Part shown: positions 16,408-26,229 of the stretch, in pieces
How positions within the stretch are numbered: the stretch's first letter is position 1
Layout: every line of letters starts with the position of its first letter
Source: Candidatus Sulfotelmatobacter sp.
Lineage (GTDB): Bacteria > Vulcanimicrobiota > Vulcanimicrobiia > Vulcanimicrobiales > Vulcanimicrobiaceae
DNA length: 64,000 bases
Reading direction: 5' to 3'
Assembly (NCBI GenBank): GCA_035504415.1
Contig: DATJRY010000017.1
Coordinates: 372,001 to 436,000 of the forward strand
Translations under genes and position numbers: made by a program
Notes under the pieces: generated by a model
Seen by the model: the letters and a program-made list of their open reading frames with translations, nothing else
What the model was told of the DNA's origin: nothing
The model's database searches: none

Positions 16408-17142
16408 ATGCTTGTTCTCACGCGCGCCCAAGTCTCCGATCCAATCATCCGCAGCACGATCGGTGCAGCGGAGTACGCCATCAAATGCGGGGCCGACCCG
16501 AACGAGGTTGACGGGTTCCTCAAAGAGTTGATCGAGTCGCCGCCGCCCGTCGAGCTGGATCTCGCTCCGGTTGCGTCGCGCGTGGACGTCTTCGCGAAAG
16601 GCCTGACATCCGCCGGCCAACCGGTTCTGCCGCCGCCCGAGCGGCGCACCCCGATCGACATGGGGTCCGGCGCAGAGTTCGAGTGGTGGCAAGACGCAAT
16701 CATCGGCGGCGCGGCGATGGCGGTACCACCGCTGGGCGTAGCGATAAACGCGTCGCGCGCCGTCACGGCCGCGACCAATCGGACCGTTGGAATCGGCGTC
16801 GCCGTTACGTTCGCCGCCGCCGTCGGCGCGTCGCTCGGCACCGGACTCTTGATAACGAATCTCGGGAAACTCGGCTGGTACGGCTCCGTTTCAGGGCTGC
16901 TCGGCTTCATCGCGAGCGTCAGCGCGGTGGTCCAGATCACGATCGTCGGCGGCGGTGTCGAGAAGTTCGGCGGGACGAGCTACGGCGTCGGGGCCATGGG
17001 CGGCGAGATCCTCGTCGGCGGCATCACCGCCCTCATCGACGCGGGCGGCAAGTTCATGGGCATCTCGGTATCGGGCGGCATCGGCGTTGGAATCCCGTTC
17101 GAGGTCTTTGGTCAGATCCAACATACCTGGACGCAGGTCTAG
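16408..17142 (+). CDS. Hypothetical Gly-rich membrane-associated protein
   Basis: 244 residues, not recognised. The first about 90 residues are soluble and end in a Pro-rich linker (GQPVLPPPERRTP). The rest is hydrophobic and Gly/Ala/Val-rich: IIGGAAMAVPPLGVAI, VGIGVAVTFAAAVGASLGT and GLLGFIASVSAVVQITIVGG look like membrane segments, followed by Gly-rich GGKFMGISVSGGIGVGIPF. The start has GGGGG 8 bases upstream, like the preceding IcmD-like gene, 164 bp away; nothing was seen in the gap. Co-location with an IcmD-like lipoprotein and a similar drop in GC suggest one acquired unit, but a functional link is only inferred. Confidence 0.6.
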   Translation: MLVLTRAQVSDPIIRSTIGAAEYAIKCGADPNEVDGFLKELIESPPPVELDLAPVASRVDVFAKGLTSAGQPVLPPPERRTPIDMGSGAEFEWWQDAIIGGAAMAVPPLGVAINASRAVTAATNRTVGIGVAVTFAAAVGASLGTGLLITNLGKLGWYGSVSGLLGFIASVSAVVQITIVGGGVEKFGGTSYGVGAMGGEILVGGITALIDAGGKFMGISVSGGIGVGIPFEVFGQIQHTWTQV

Positions 17143-17257
17143 GCCTCCACGCGAGAGGTTCACGTCGGTCGGCACGAGAGACGATCTGTGACGACCGCTC
17201 GTTCCTATGCCGTAGAGATCGTGTCGGCACTGCGCCGATCACTACGGCAAGGGACCG

Positions 17258-18829
17258 ATGGAGGCTACTACCGCACTGCTCCGCATCGCCGCCCGTTTCA
17301 GCGGCGCGGCCGCGGCGCTCGTCGCTCGTACCGGCGACGAGACGCCCGTAGCGGCGTGGGGCTGCGAGCCGGCGGCGGCCCGCGCGCTGCTGCGCGTGGT
17401 GCGCGGTGAACCGGCCAGTGCCGAACGGTTCGTGCGCCGCATCCCGCTGCAGCTGCGCGACGGCACGCACGGCGAGCTGCTGCTCGCCGTGCCGTCGATC
17501 AACGCCGAGGGGCGCGTGCTCGCGAACCTGGCCGCGGAGATCGGCGCGATCTGCGACGTCGCGGGGGAAGCGGAGCCCTCGTCGGCGATCGAGCGGCTGA
17601 TCGAAGGGATCGAGCATCTCGGCGACGCGGTCGCGCTCCTGCAGATCGCGCGCGACGTGCGCGTCGCGCCGATCGTCCTGTACGTCAACGCCGGCTTCAC
17701 GCGGTTGTTCGGCTATTCGGCGGAGAGCGTCGTCGGCGGCCCGGCCGACGTCCTGTGGGGAGCGGGCACCAGCGACGAGCGGCTGTACTGGCTGCGCGAA
17801 CGGATGGCCGCCGGCGAGAACGCACGCATGGTCGTCGAGTTCACCACCCGTGACGGCACGCCGCTGTGGACGGAGCTCTCGACCGTCGCGGTCCAGACCT
17901 CCGACGGGCCGGGTCTGCAAGTCGTCACCTACCGCGACGTCAGCGCGCGCAAGCAATTCGAAGCGGCGCTGGCGGCGGAGAAGCGCAAGCTGCAGACGAC
18001 GCTGGCGGCGATCGCCGAAGCGGTGATCACCGTCTTGCCCGACGGGCGCGTCGACTACGTCAACGACGCGGCGCAAGTGCTGCTGGGGATCGACCTGGTC
18101 GAAGCCTACGGCCGGGACGTGCACGACGTCATGCAGGTGATCGATGCCGCCGGCGGTGCGGTCGAGCTGTTCGCGCGCGCCAACGAGCCGGTGCGCGGGG
18201 AAGGCTTCCTGCGCTCGCGCGCCGGCGGGATGATCGACGTCGCCTACGTGGCCTCGCACATCGAGGGCGAGCCCGAGGGGACGGTCATCGTGCTGCGCGA
18301 CATCACGGCGGAGAAGGGCCGCGCGATGCAGCTCAGCTTCGAGGCCTCGCACGACGCGCTGACGGGACTGGAGAACCGGCGCGCGTTCCTCGAGCAGCTC
18401 GACGACGCGCTGCGCGCGGCCCGGGCGCACGGCCAGCATCACGTCGTCGGCTTCCTCGACCTCGACCACTTCAAGGTCGTCAACGATCGCTTCGGCCACG
18501 CGACCGGCGACCGCTTGTTGCGCGAGATCGGCCACGTCATGGGGCGGGTCGTGCGCGGCGGCGACGTGTTGGCGCGCATCGGCGGCGACGAGTTCGCGCT
18601 GCTGCTGAGCAACTGCCGGATGAGCGACGCGCGCCGCGTCGCCGAGAAGATCCGCGAGGCGGTGGACGCCTATCGGATCGAGTACGCCGGCCAGCAGCTC
18701 GGCGTCGGCGTCTCGGTCGGACTGGCGCCGCTCGACGCCGACAGCGTCGATGCCGAGCAGGCGCTGGGCGAGGCGGACGCGGCGTGCTATCAAGCCAAAG
18801 CGGCCGGGCGAAACGCCATCGTCGGGTAA
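17258..18829 (+). CDS. PAS-domain diguanylate cyclase (GGDEF)
   Basis: Makes cyclic di-GMP from two GTP. 523 residues. The N-terminus (about 1-100) resembles a GAF-like sensor. Two PAS-type domains follow (about 110-230 and 245-350; YVNAGFTRLFGYSAESVVGG and YVNDAAQVLLGIDLVEAYG). The GGDEF domain is C-terminal, with intact catalytic GGDEF at 442-446 and an inhibitory I-site RGGD at 433-436, so product feedback is expected. No EAL domain is present. The ATG is preceded by AAGGG. A cyclase near flagellin and chemoreceptor genes would fit control of the motility/sessility switch. Confidence 0.93.
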   Translation: MEATTALLRIAARFSGAAAALVARTGDETPVAAWGCEPAAARALLRVVRGEPASAERFVRRIPLQLRDGTHGELLLAVPSINAEGRVLANLAAEIGAICDVAGEAEPSSAIERLIEGIEHLGDAVALLQIARDVRVAPIVLYVNAGFTRLFGYSAESVVGGPADVLWGAGTSDERLYWLRERMAAGENARMVVEFTTRDGTPLWTELSTVAVQTSDGPGLQVVTYRDVSARKQFEAALAAEKRKLQTTLAAIAEAVITVLPDGRVDYVNDAAQVLLGIDLVEAYGRDVHDVMQVIDAAGGAVELFARANEPVRGEGFLRSRAGGMIDVAYVASHIEGEPEGTVIVLRDITAEKGRAMQLSFEASHDALTGLENRRAFLEQLDDALRAARAHGQHHVVGFLDLDHFKVVNDRFGHATGDRLLREIGHVMGRVVRGGDVLARIGGDEFALLLSNCRMSDARRVAEKIREAVDAYRIEYAGQQLGVGVSVGLAPLDADSVDAEQALGEADAACYQAKAAGRNAIVG

Positions 18830-18841
18830 ACCGACGCTAGG

Positions 18842-19531
18842 ATGAACGAGCTGCGTGCGCACCTGGCGATTCCGGAGCACGAGCGCGGTGCCAAGTGGCG
18901 GCACCGCTTCTACGACTTGCTCGAGGTGACGCTCCTGCTGCCGCGCGAGCCGCGCATCTTCGCCGGCCCCGACGGCTTCCCGTACTACGCGCTCGACGTC
19001 CCGCTCGGTGAGCGCGAGGGCGAGGTCTCTCTGCTCGATCTGCTCGAGCCCGCCACCGAGCGCGGCTTCGGCATCGCGATCGAGCCGTTCGACGACACCG
19101 CCGCGTGGGTGTTCACCTGCGGCGACTTGGTGACGCGCCGCGTGTTCGGCGGCTTCGAGGTGCCGCGCATCGGCGTCGTCCCGGCCGAAGAGCCGACCTT
19201 CCGCGTCGTGCTCAAGGACACGGGCCGCATGGAAGTGCAGGCGCCCGACGAGCATCTCTTGCCGGCCTACGTGCGGCCGCTGCTGCACACCTACTTCACG
19301 CGCACGCTCGGCATCGCGCATCCGGGCGTGCTGGCGCTGGTCTCACCCGATCAGAATCCGCCCGAGCAGCTCGTCTTCCGCGTCGTGCGCGACGACTTCG
19401 CCGGCGAGGACGAGTTCGAGCACGCGATCGCGGGCGTCACCTGGTATCTGCCGCGCCACCTGGTCGTCTCGATCTTGCCGGCGCCGGTCGTCGACGCGCT
19501 CGAGGACGCGTTCGTTCCGCTGGCCGCCTAG
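18842..19531 (+). CDS. Conserved-looking hypothetical protein
   Basis: 229 residues, no family recognised. It begins 12 bases after the diguanylate cyclase stop, so it is probably co-transcribed. It is soluble, rich in Pro, Phe and acidic residues, and has no signal peptide or membrane helix. Notable segments are FAGPDGFPYYALDVPLGE, AWVFTCGDLVTRRVFGGF and HPGVLALVSPDQNPPEQL. The reading frame has normal codon bias for the region. The stop overlaps the stop of the convergent oxidoreductase by 4 bases. Confidence 0.7.
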   Translation: MNELRAHLAIPEHERGAKWRHRFYDLLEVTLLLPREPRIFAGPDGFPYYALDVPLGEREGEVSLLDLLEPATERGFGIAIEPFDDTAAWVFTCGDLVTRRVFGGFEVPRIGVVPAEEPTFRVVLKDTGRMEVQAPDEHLLPAYVRPLLHTYFTRTLGIAHPGVLALVSPDQNPPEQLVFRVVRDDFAGEDEFEHAIAGVTWYLPRHLVVSILPAPVVDALEDAFVPLAA

Positions 19532-20559
19532 AACTCGCCGTAGACGAAGCCGTCGCGCTCTTCGGTGACCTGCGGCGCGGGGCCGACGTCGACGACGATC
19601 TTGCCCTCGTTCTCGCGCCGTTCGAGCAGCGCGTAGGCGTCGCCGACGGTCTCGAGCGTATAGCGGTGCGGGTCGACCAGCGGCGTGAGCGTTCCCGTTT
19701 CGATCAGCACGCGCGCGCTCTCGAGGATCGCGCCGTGGCGTTCGCGTCCCTCGCCGGTCAGCAGCGGCAGCAAGGTGAAGACGCCCGAGTAGCTGGCGCC
19801 GCGGAACGAGAGCGGCGCGAGCGCGTGCGTGCCCCAGCCCAGCGCGCTCACGACGTGACCGTAGCGACGGACGGCTTCGAACGAGGCGTCCAGCGTCGCG
19901 CCGCCGACGGTGTCGTAGACGACGTCGAAGCCGTGAGCGGCGGTGAGCCGCTCGACGTACCCGGCGACGCTCTCGTTCGCGTAGTCGACGAACGTCGCGC
20001 CCAAGCGCTCGACGATCGCGCGATGACGCGCCGAGGCGGTCGCGGCGACGCGCGCGCCCAGGCCGCGCGCGAGCTGGATCGCGACGTGGCCGACGCCGCC
20101 CGCGCCGCCGTGCACGAGCACGCTCTGCTCTGGTCCCACGGCGGCCCGGTCGATCAGCCCCTCCCAGGCGGTGATGACGACCAGCGGCAGCGCCGCCGCC
20201 TCGCGCATCGAGAGGTTCTCCGGCTTGATGGCCAGCAGCCGCGCGTCGACGGCGGCGTATTCCGCCAGCGAGCCCGGCACGCCGGCGACTCCGCCGGTCA
20301 TGCCGTAGACGGCGTCGCCCGGCCGGAAGCGGCCGACCTCGGCGCCGACCGCCTCGACCACGCCGGCCAGATCCAGGCCGAGGACGGCGGGCAGCGGGTG
20401 GCGCGCGTGCGCGGCGGCGCCGGCCGCGATCTTGAGGTCGAGCGGGTTGACGCCCGAAGCCAGGACGCGCACGAGCACTTCGCCGGGAGCCAGGGACGGT
20501 GTGGCCAGCGCGGCCACGCGGAAGGGCGCGCCGGGCGCCTCGAGGAGGGCGGCCCGCAT
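19528..20559 (-). CDS. Zinc-independent NADPH:quinone oxidoreductase-type dehydrogenase (MDR family)
   Basis: Medium-chain dehydrogenase/reductase, 343 residues from the ATG at 20559. The N-terminal GroES-like domain has LASGVNPLDLKIAAG and LGLDLAGVVEAVG; the Rossmann domain carries VLVHGGAGGVGHVAIQLA (NADPH-binding AxxGxxG type) followed by GARVAATAS. The zinc-ligating Cys/His set of alcohol dehydrogenases is absent, which places it with quinone oxidoreductase/zeta-crystallin reductases acting on quinones or enones. The start is not decided by a ribosome-binding site; a GTG 33 bases upstream, in frame, is an alternative. Confidence 0.9.
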   Translation of the reverse strand: MRAALLEAPGAPFRVAALATPSLAPGEVLVRVLASGVNPLDLKIAAGAAAHARHPLPAVLGLDLAGVVEAVGAEVGRFRPGDAVYGMTGGVAGVPGSLAEYAAVDARLLAIKPENLSMREAAALPLVVITAWEGLIDRAAVGPEQSVLVHGGAGGVGHVAIQLARGLGARVAATASARHRAIVERLGATFVDYANESVAGYVERLTAAHGFDVVYDTVGGATLDASFEAVRRYGHVVSALGWGTHALAPLSFRGASYSGVFTLLPLLTGEGRERHGAILESARVLIETGTLTPLVDPHRYTLETVGDAYALLERRENEGKIVVDVGPAPQVTEERDGFVYGEF

Positions 20560-20646
20560 CGTGCGGGTCGCGGTACGTTCTCCGGTGTCCACACGCTTTA
20601 GGACACGGGCCGGTAAGCGAGGGTGCCGGGCGGGTACACGTGGCAC

Positions 20647-20808
20647 GTGAGCATTTCGCGCGCCTTGTGGTACATCGTGATCGCCATCGTCGCGATCTGC
20701 GTCGTCGACGCGATCGTCTGGCACGGCGGCGAGATCATCGACGTCTTGCTGGTGATCGCGGTGATCCTGGTGATCTACAACCTGGTCACCGGCCGCCGCC
20801 GGGTCTGA
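20647..20808 (+). CDS. Small two-helix membrane protein, lmo0937-like
   Basis: 53 residues from the GTG at 20647 (61 if the in-frame GTG at 20623 is used). It consists of two hydrophobic helices separated by HGGEI: ALWYIVIAIVAICVVDAIVW and IIDVLLVIAVILVIYNLVTG, ending in the basic tail RRRV. The pattern GG-x5-LLVIAVILVIYN-L-G-R-R is like the tiny lmo0937/YqaE-sized stress-type membrane proteins of Firmicutes. The function is unknown. It stands alone between the divergent oxidoreductase and the flagellin gene. Confidence 0.65.
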   Translation: MSISRALWYIVIAIVAICVVDAIVWHGGEIIDVLLVIAVILVIYNLVTGRRRV

Positions 20809-20874
20809 ACGTGCGCCGACCCCGCTGAGCGCGCCGCGCCGGGACGGTGTGTTCGTCGTCACAGCCTCCGAACG

Positions 20875-20901
20875 CAAACAGCACCGCTCGGCGACCGATC
20901 A
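20875..20901 (+). promoter_or_regulatory. Sigma-28 (FliA)-like promoter of the flagellin gene
   Basis: CAAA (20875-20878), a 15-base spacer and ACCGATCA (20894-20901) closely follow the flagellar sigma-28 consensus TAAA-N15-GCCGATAA. The -10 element ends 24 bases before the flagellin ATG, which gives a short leader. The position in front of the only flagellin gene supports the reading. Confidence 0.6.
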
Positions 20902-20925
20902 GAAGAACCGAGCGAGGTACGCAGG

Positions 20926-22086
20926 ATGTCGTTCGGTATCGGGTCTCTCACCAGCCAAGCCAACCAGGCGCTCACGCCGCTCGAGCAGATCCAAAAGCAG
21001 CTGCTCCAGCCCTACACCGCGGCCGCCACCGGCCGGCGGGTCACCTCGCCGTTCGACGATCCCGCGGGCTATGCGATCGCGACCGAGCTGCAGACGCAGG
21101 CCGGCGGCTTCGACGCCGGCTCGCAGAACGCGCTCGACGCCGGCAACGCGCTCAACATCGCGCAAGGCGCGCTCGCGACCACCCGAAACGCGCTGCAGTC
21201 GCTGCGCTCGCTGGCCGTCTCCGCGTCGAACGATCTGCTCTCGCCCGCCGATCGCCAAGATCTGCAGACGGTCGCGAACCAACTGGTCCAGCAGGTCAAC
21301 ACCGACGCGCAGAACGCGAACTTCAACGGCGTGCCGCTGCTCAACGGCACCTACGGCAGCGCGCCGGCGACGCCGGCCGACGCGACCGTCACCGCCAACG
21401 CGGCGCTGGCCGGCGGCGGCAACCTCGTCGCGAGCGCGGCGTCGGCGAGCGGCGCGACGGCCGGGACGATTCAGCTGAGCGTCGTCGACGGCGCCGGCGG
21501 CGCGGCCGTCGACGTGACCTTCACCGACACCGCGACCGGCGCGACCACCAATGCCGGGCAACAGGCGCCCGGCGCGACCTTCGCCGTCGACGGCACGACG
21601 GTCACGCTCGGCAACGCCACCGCGCAAGACGCCGGCTCGACCGCGACGGTGCAAGTCCAAGCCGCCGCCGCGGGCTCGACCGCGCCGGACCTGAACGTGC
21701 AGACGGGCGCGAACGAAGGCGACACGACCGGCGTGACGACGCCCAACGCCGGCGCGAACGCGCTGTTCCTGCAGAACGTCGACTTGAGCACCGGCGCGAG
21801 CTCGCAGAACGCGATCGGACAGATCGACGAAGCGGTCCAGGCCACCGTCTCGGCCGGCGCGACGCTGGGCGCGCAGCAGGTCGCGATTCAAAATCAGATC
21901 GGTTCCAACAACACCGCCGCGAACGCGCTCACCGCGTCGGCGGCCGACATCACCGACGCCTCGGCGGCACAGACCTCGACCGAACTGTACCAGCTGATCA
22001 CCCAGCAGCAGATCTCGCTGCTGACGCTGCAGAACGCGAACAGCTCGTTCGGCTTCCTCAACCGCTTCCTCAACACGGCCGTGTAG
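20926..22086 (+). CDS. fliC: Flagellin
   Basis: Structural subunit of the flagellar filament, 386 residues. The N-terminal D0/D1 region (about 1-140) has TGRRVTSPFDDPAGYAIA, LNIAQGALATTRNALQSLRSL and FNGVPLLNG, the flagellin signatures. The C-terminal helix ends in LLTLQNANSSFGFLNRFLN. The central part (about 140-285) is Thr/Ala/Gly-rich and low in complexity, the variable surface-exposed domain; it contains no Cys. The N-terminus starts MSFGIGSLTSQANQAL without the more usual INTN motif. No fliD, fliS or other flagellar gene is adjacent, so the filament gene is separated from assembly genes. Confidence 0.92.
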   Translation: MSFGIGSLTSQANQALTPLEQIQKQLLQPYTAAATGRRVTSPFDDPAGYAIATELQTQAGGFDAGSQNALDAGNALNIAQGALATTRNALQSLRSLAVSASNDLLSPADRQDLQTVANQLVQQVNTDAQNANFNGVPLLNGTYGSAPATPADATVTANAALAGGGNLVASAASASGATAGTIQLSVVDGAGGAAVDVTFTDTATGATTNAGQQAPGATFAVDGTTVTLGNATAQDAGSTATVQVQAAAAGSTAPDLNVQTGANEGDTTGVTTPNAGANALFLQNVDLSTGASSQNAIGQIDEAVQATVSAGATLGAQQVAIQNQIGSNNTAANALTASAADITDASAAQTSTELYQLITQQQISLLTLQNANSSFGFLNRFLNTAV

Positions 22087-22150
22087 CCGGGCCGCGCCGC
22101 TGAAGGAAGCCCGGGCCGCGGGCCGGCAGTAGGTCCGCGGAGGCTACGAC

Positions 22151-23815
22151 GTGATCCAGGACATCGCGCGGACGGTCCGCGCCCCGCGCGGGACGACGCT
22201 GCGCGCGCGGAGTTGGCAGACCGAAGCACCGCTGCGCATGCTGATGAACAACCTCGATCCCGAGGTCGCCGAGCGGCCGGGCGATCTGGTCGTCTACGGC
22301 GGCATCGGCAAGGCGGCGCGCGATTGGCCCGCGTTCGACCGCATCGTCGCCGAGCTCGAGCGGCTCGGGGAGGACGAGACGCTGGCGATCCAGTCGGGCA
22401 AGCCGGTGGGCGTCTTTCGCACCCACCCCGACGCGCCGCGGGTGGTGATCGCGAACTCGAACTTGGTCCCGCACTGGGCGACGTGGGAGCACTTCCACGA
22501 GCTCGACCGCAAGGGGCTGATGATGTTCGGCCAGATGACGGCCGGTTCGTGGATCTACATCGGCTCGCAGGGCATCGTCCAAGGCACCTACGAGACGTTC
22601 GTCGAGATGGGACGCCGCCATTACGGCGGCGACCTGGGCGGCCGCTGGATGCTGACCGCGGGCCTGGGCGGGATGGGCGGCGCCCAGCCGCTGGCGGCGA
22701 CCATGGCCGGCGCCTCGCTGCTGGCGATCGAGTGCGATCCCAGCCGCATCGAGAAGCGCCTGCAGACGCGCTACCTCGACCGCCGCGCCGAGTCGCTCGA
22801 CGAAGCGCTGGCGCTGATCGACCAGGCGACGCGCACGCGCGTGCCGGTCTCGGTCGGCGTGGTGGGCAACGCGGCGGAGCTGGTGCCCGAGCTGTTGCGG
22901 CGCGGCGTGCGTCCCGACGCCGTCACCGACCAGACCTCGGCCCACGACCCCGTCAACGGCTATCTCCCGGCGGGCTGGACGCTCGCGGAATGGCGCGAAC
23001 GGCGCGAGCGCGATCCGCGGAGCGTCGCCGCCGCGGCGAAGCGTTCGATGGTCGCGCACGTCGAAGCGATGGTCGGCTTCCACCGCCTGGGCGTGCCGAC
23101 GTTCGACTACGGCAACAACATCCGCCAAATGGCGCTCGAGACCGGGCTGGCCGACGCGTTCGCGTTTCCCGGTTTCGTGCCGGCCTACATCCGGCCGCTG
23201 TTCTGCCGCGGCGTCGGCCCGTTCCGCTGGGTCGCGCTCTCGGGCGACCCCGACGACATCGCCAAGACCGACGCCAAGGTCAAGGAGCTGTTGCCGGACG
23301 ACCGCCATCTGCACCGTTGGCTCGACATGGCCGCCGAACGCATCGCGTTCCAAGGCTTGCCGGCGCGCATCTGCTGGATCGGCTTGGGCGACCGCGACCG
23401 GGTGGGCCTGGCCTTCAACGAGATGGTCGCGCGCGGCGAGCTGAAGGCACCGATCGTCATCGGCCGCGACCACCTCGACAGCGGTTCGGTCGCCAGCCCC
23501 AACCGCGAGACCGAAGGGATGCGCGACGGCTCCGACGCGGTCAGCGATTGGCCGCTGCTCAACGCGATGCTCAACGTCGCGGGCGGAGCGACCTGGGTCT
23601 CGATCCATCACGGCGGCGGCGTGGGGATCGGGTACTCGCAGCACGCCGGCGTCGTCATCGTCTGCGACGGCAGCGAGGCGGCGGCGAAGCGCATCGCGCG
23701 CGTGCTGTGGAACGATCCGGCGACCGGTGTCGCGCGCCACGCCGACGCGGGCTACGACGACGCGCTGGCCTGCGCGCGCGAGCACGGCCTGCACCTGCCG
23801 ATGCACGGATCGTGA
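22151..23815 (+). CDS. hutU: Urocanate hydratase
   Basis: NAD-dependent enzyme converting urocanate to 4-imidazolone-5-propionate, the second step of histidine degradation. 554 residues from GTG with a good GGAGG site 8 bases upstream. Diagnostic segments are [48 protein letters not shown] (NAD loop), [14 protein letters not shown] and [15 protein letters not shown]. It is full length. The stop overlaps hutH by GTGA. The flagellin stop lies 64 bases upstream, with a GC-rich stretch in between that can fold but shows no clear terminator. Confidence 0.98.
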   Translation: MIQDIARTVRAPRGTTLRARSWQTEAPLRMLMNNLDPEVAERPGDLVVYGGIGKAARDWPAFDRIVAELERLGEDETLAIQSGKPVGVFRTHPDAPRVVIANSNLVPHWATWEHFHELDRKGLMMFGQMTAGSWIYIGSQGIVQGTYETFVEMGRRHYGGDLGGRWMLTAGLGGMGGAQPLAATMAGASLLAIECDPSRIEKRLQTRYLDRRAESLDEALALIDQATRTRVPVSVGVVGNAAELVPELLRRGVRPDAVTDQTSAHDPVNGYLPAGWTLAEWRERRERDPRSVAAAAKRSMVAHVEAMVGFHRLGVPTFDYGNNIRQMALETGLADAFAFPGFVPAYIRPLFCRGVGPFRWVALSGDPDDIAKTDAKVKELLPDDRHLHRWLDMAAERIAFQGLPARICWIGLGDRDRVGLAFNEMVARGELKAPIVIGRDHLDSGSVASPNRETEGMRDGSDAVSDWPLLNAMLNVAGGATWVSIHHGGGVGIGYSQHAGVVIVCDGSEAAAKRIARVLWNDPATGVARHADAGYDDALACAREHGLHLPMHGS

Positions 23816-25398
23816 CCGGCGCGCTGGAGCGGCCGCCGTTCGTGCTGCGGCCGGGCGCGCTGCGCGCGCGCGACGTGCGCGCCTTGCTGCAGGACGACGC
23901 GACGGTGGTGGTCGACGGCGCCGCGCGCGCGGGCGTCGAGCGGGCCGCGGCGGTGGTGCGCGCAATCGCCGCGCGCGACGAGAGCGTCTATGGCGTCAAC
24001 ACCGGGTTCGGGAAGCTGGCGCACACGCGCATCCCGCGCGAACGGCTGGCCGACCTGCAGCGCAATCTCGTGCTCTCGCACGCCTGCGGCGTCGGCGCGC
24101 CGCTCGACCGCGCGACGACGCGCCTGGCGATCGTGCTCAAAGCCGGCTCGCTGGCGCGCGGCTACAGCGGCGTGCGCTGGGAGGTCATCCAGACGCTGCT
24201 GGCGCTGCTCGAGCGCGACGTCGTGCCGGTCATCCCCGCGCAGGGCTCGGTCGGCGCGTCCGGCGACCTGGCGCCGCTCGCGCACCTCGCGGCGGTGCTG
24301 CTCGGCGTCGGCGAAGCCTGGCACCGCGCGGAGCGGATGCCGGCCGCCGACGCGCTGGCGCGCGCGGGGATCGCGCCGCTCGCGCTCGAGGCGAAGGAAG
24401 GCCTGGCCCTGCTCAACGGCACGCAGATCTCGACCGCGCTCGCGCTGCGCGCGCTGATCACGCTGGAGAACCTGCTGGCCGCGACGCTGGTCGCCGGCGC
24501 GCTCACCGTCGACGCCGCGCTCGGCAGCACGCGTCCGTTCGATCCGCGCATCCACGCCATCCGCGGTCACGACGCGCAGAGCGCGATCGCGAGCGCGATG
24601 CGCGGCCTGTTGGCGGGCAGCGCCATCAACGACTCGCACGCCAACTGCGGGCGCGTGCAAGACCCGTACTCGCTGCGCTGCATCCCGCAGGTGCTGGGCG
24701 CGTGTCTGCGCACGCTGCGCGACGCGAGCGCGATCCTGGTCGACGAGGCCAACGCGGTCAGTGACAACCCGTTGGTCTTCGTCGACACGGGCGAGGTCGT
24801 CAGCGGCGGCAACTTCCATGCCGAGCCGGTCGCGTTCGTGGCCGACGCGCTGGCGGTGGCGATCGCGGAAGTCGGCAACCTCTCGGAGCGGCGCACCGCG
24901 CTGCTGGTCGATCCGACCTTCAGCCAGCTGCCGGCGTTCTTGGCCGCCGATCCGGGCCTGGAGTCCGGCTACATGATCGCCCAGGTCACCGCCGCGGCGC
25001 TGGCCTCGGAGAACAAGGGGCTCGCGCACCCGGCCAGCGTCGACACGATCCCGACCTCAGCCGGCCAAGAAGATCACGTCTCGATGGCGACCCACGCCGC
25101 GCGACGGTTGGGCCCGATGCTCGACAACGCGTGCGCGATCGTCGCGATCGAGCTGCTGGCGGCGGCGCGCGGGATCGCCTTCCGGCGCCCGTTGCGCAGC
25201 TCGGCGCCGCTCGAGGACGCCCTGCTCGCGCTCGCCGACGCCGTGCAGGCCGACGATCCGGGCGCGCCCGCGCCCGCGCACGATCTCGGCGGCGACCGCG
25301 CGCTGGCGCCCGCGATCGCGTCGCTGACGCGCCTGGTCCGCTCGGGCGCGTTCGCCGGCTACGCCGCCGAGCTGCTCCCGACGGCGGCGCCGGCGTGA
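23812..25398 (+). CDS. hutH: Histidine ammonia-lyase
   Basis: Deaminates L-histidine to urocanate, the first Hut step. 528 residues from the GTG overlapping the hutU stop. The cofactor 4-methylidene-imidazole-5-one forms from A149-S150-G151 in the intact motif [26 protein letters not shown] supplies the catalytic Tyr loop; [13 protein letters not shown] and the [13 protein letters not shown] block are also present. It is full length. Translational coupling with hutU upstream and hutG downstream (GTGA) marks one operon. Confidence 0.98.
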   Translation: MTGALERPPFVLRPGALRARDVRALLQDDATVVVDGAARAGVERAAAVVRAIAARDESVYGVNTGFGKLAHTRIPRERLADLQRNLVLSHACGVGAPLDRATTRLAIVLKAGSLARGYSGVRWEVIQTLLALLERDVVPVIPAQGSVGASGDLAPLAHLAAVLLGVGEAWHRAERMPAADALARAGIAPLALEAKEGLALLNGTQISTALALRALITLENLLAATLVAGALTVDAALGSTRPFDPRIHAIRGHDAQSAIASAMRGLLAGSAINDSHANCGRVQDPYSLRCIPQVLGACLRTLRDASAILVDEANAVSDNPLVFVDTGEVVSGGNFHAEPVAFVADALAVAIAEVGNLSERRTALLVDPTFSQLPAFLAADPGLESGYMIAQVTAAALASENKGLAHPASVDTIPTSAGQEDHVSMATHAARRLGPMLDNACAIVAIELLAAARGIAFRRPLRSSAPLEDALLALADAVQADDPGAPAPAHDLGGDRALAPAIASLTRLVRSGAFAGYAAELLPTAAPA

Positions 25399-26213
25399 GC
25401 GAGCACGCGGCCGAGCTGCGGCGCGGCGAGGGCGCGCTGGTGATCAGCGTCCCCCACGTCGGGACCGAGCTGCCGCCGGCGCTGGCGGCGCGGCTGACCG
25501 ACGCCGGGCGCACGCTGATCGACACCGATTGGTACGTCGACCGGCTCTATCCGTTCGCGCGCGATCTCGACGCGACCGTGCTGTGCGCGCGGTGGTCGCG
25601 CTATCTGGTCGACGTCAACCGCGATCCGTCCGGCGCCTCGCTCTACCCCGGCCAGCGGACGACCTCGGTCTGCCCGATCGAGACGTTCGAGGGCCAGCCG
25701 CTCTACGCCGCGGGCGACGAGCCCGGTGCGGCCGAGATCGCGCAGCGCTGCGCCGGCGCGTTCGAACCGTATCACGCCGCGCTGCGCGCCGAGCTCGAGC
25801 GGGTGCGCGCGTTGCACGGCTACGTGGTCCTGCTCGACGCGCACTCGATCTGGGGCCGGTTGCCGCTGCTGTTCGAGGGCGAGCTGCCCGACCTCAATCT
25901 GGGCACCAACGACGGCCGCTCGTTGCCGCCCCGGATGCGCGAGTCGGCGCGCGTGGCCGCCGAGGCGAGCACCTACTCCGTCGTCCTCGACGGACGCTTC
26001 AAGGGCGGTTTCATCACCCGCAGCTACGGGAAACCCGCCGACGGCGTCTACGCGATCCAGATCGAGCTGAACCAGCGGACGTACCTGGCCGACGGTTCGC
26101 GCACGGCGTGGGACGACGCCAAGGCCGCGCGGCTCTCGCGCGTCCTGCACCGCGTCTGTCAGGCGCTGCTCGCGTCGGCTGCGACGCTGACCCACTCGCC
26201 CACCCACTCGTAA
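25395..26213 (+). CDS. hutG: N-formylglutamate deformylase (N-formylglutamate amidohydrolase)
   Basis: Hydrolyses N-formyl-L-glutamate to glutamate and formate, the last step of the five-enzyme Hut route. 272 residues from the GTG overlapping hutH. Typical segments are ALVISVPHVGTELP, DTDWYVDRLYPFA, RYLVDVNRDPSG, LLDAHSIWGRLP (with metal-binding Asp/His) and YAIQIELNQRTYL. It belongs to the FGase family, not the arginase-like formiminoglutamase family that shares the name HutG. This fits the presence of hutF at 32788, which makes the formylglutamate. The final residues are Thr/Ser/His-rich. Confidence 0.95.
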   Translation: MSEHAAELRRGEGALVISVPHVGTELPPALAARLTDAGRTLIDTDWYVDRLYPFARDLDATVLCARWSRYLVDVNRDPSGASLYPGQRTTSVCPIETFEGQPLYAAGDEPGAAEIAQRCAGAFEPYHAALRAELERVRALHGYVVLLDAHSIWGRLPLLFEGELPDLNLGTNDGRSLPPRMRESARVAAEASTYSVVLDGRFKGGFITRSYGKPADGVYAIQIELNQRTYLADGSRTAWDDAKAARLSRVLHRVCQALLASAATLTHSPTHS

Positions 26214-26229
26214 GGAGAAGACCCGCTCC

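Noticed and set aside
20559-20877. N-terminal extension of the quinone oxidoreductase frame
   Set aside because: The extra 106 residues are Asp/His/Arg-rich shadow sequence opposite the small membrane-protein gene; MDR homology begins at the ATG at 20559.
22087-22150. GC-rich inverted segments between flagellin and hutU as a terminator
   Set aside because: Several short alternative pairings are possible, but no single long stem or T-run stands out.
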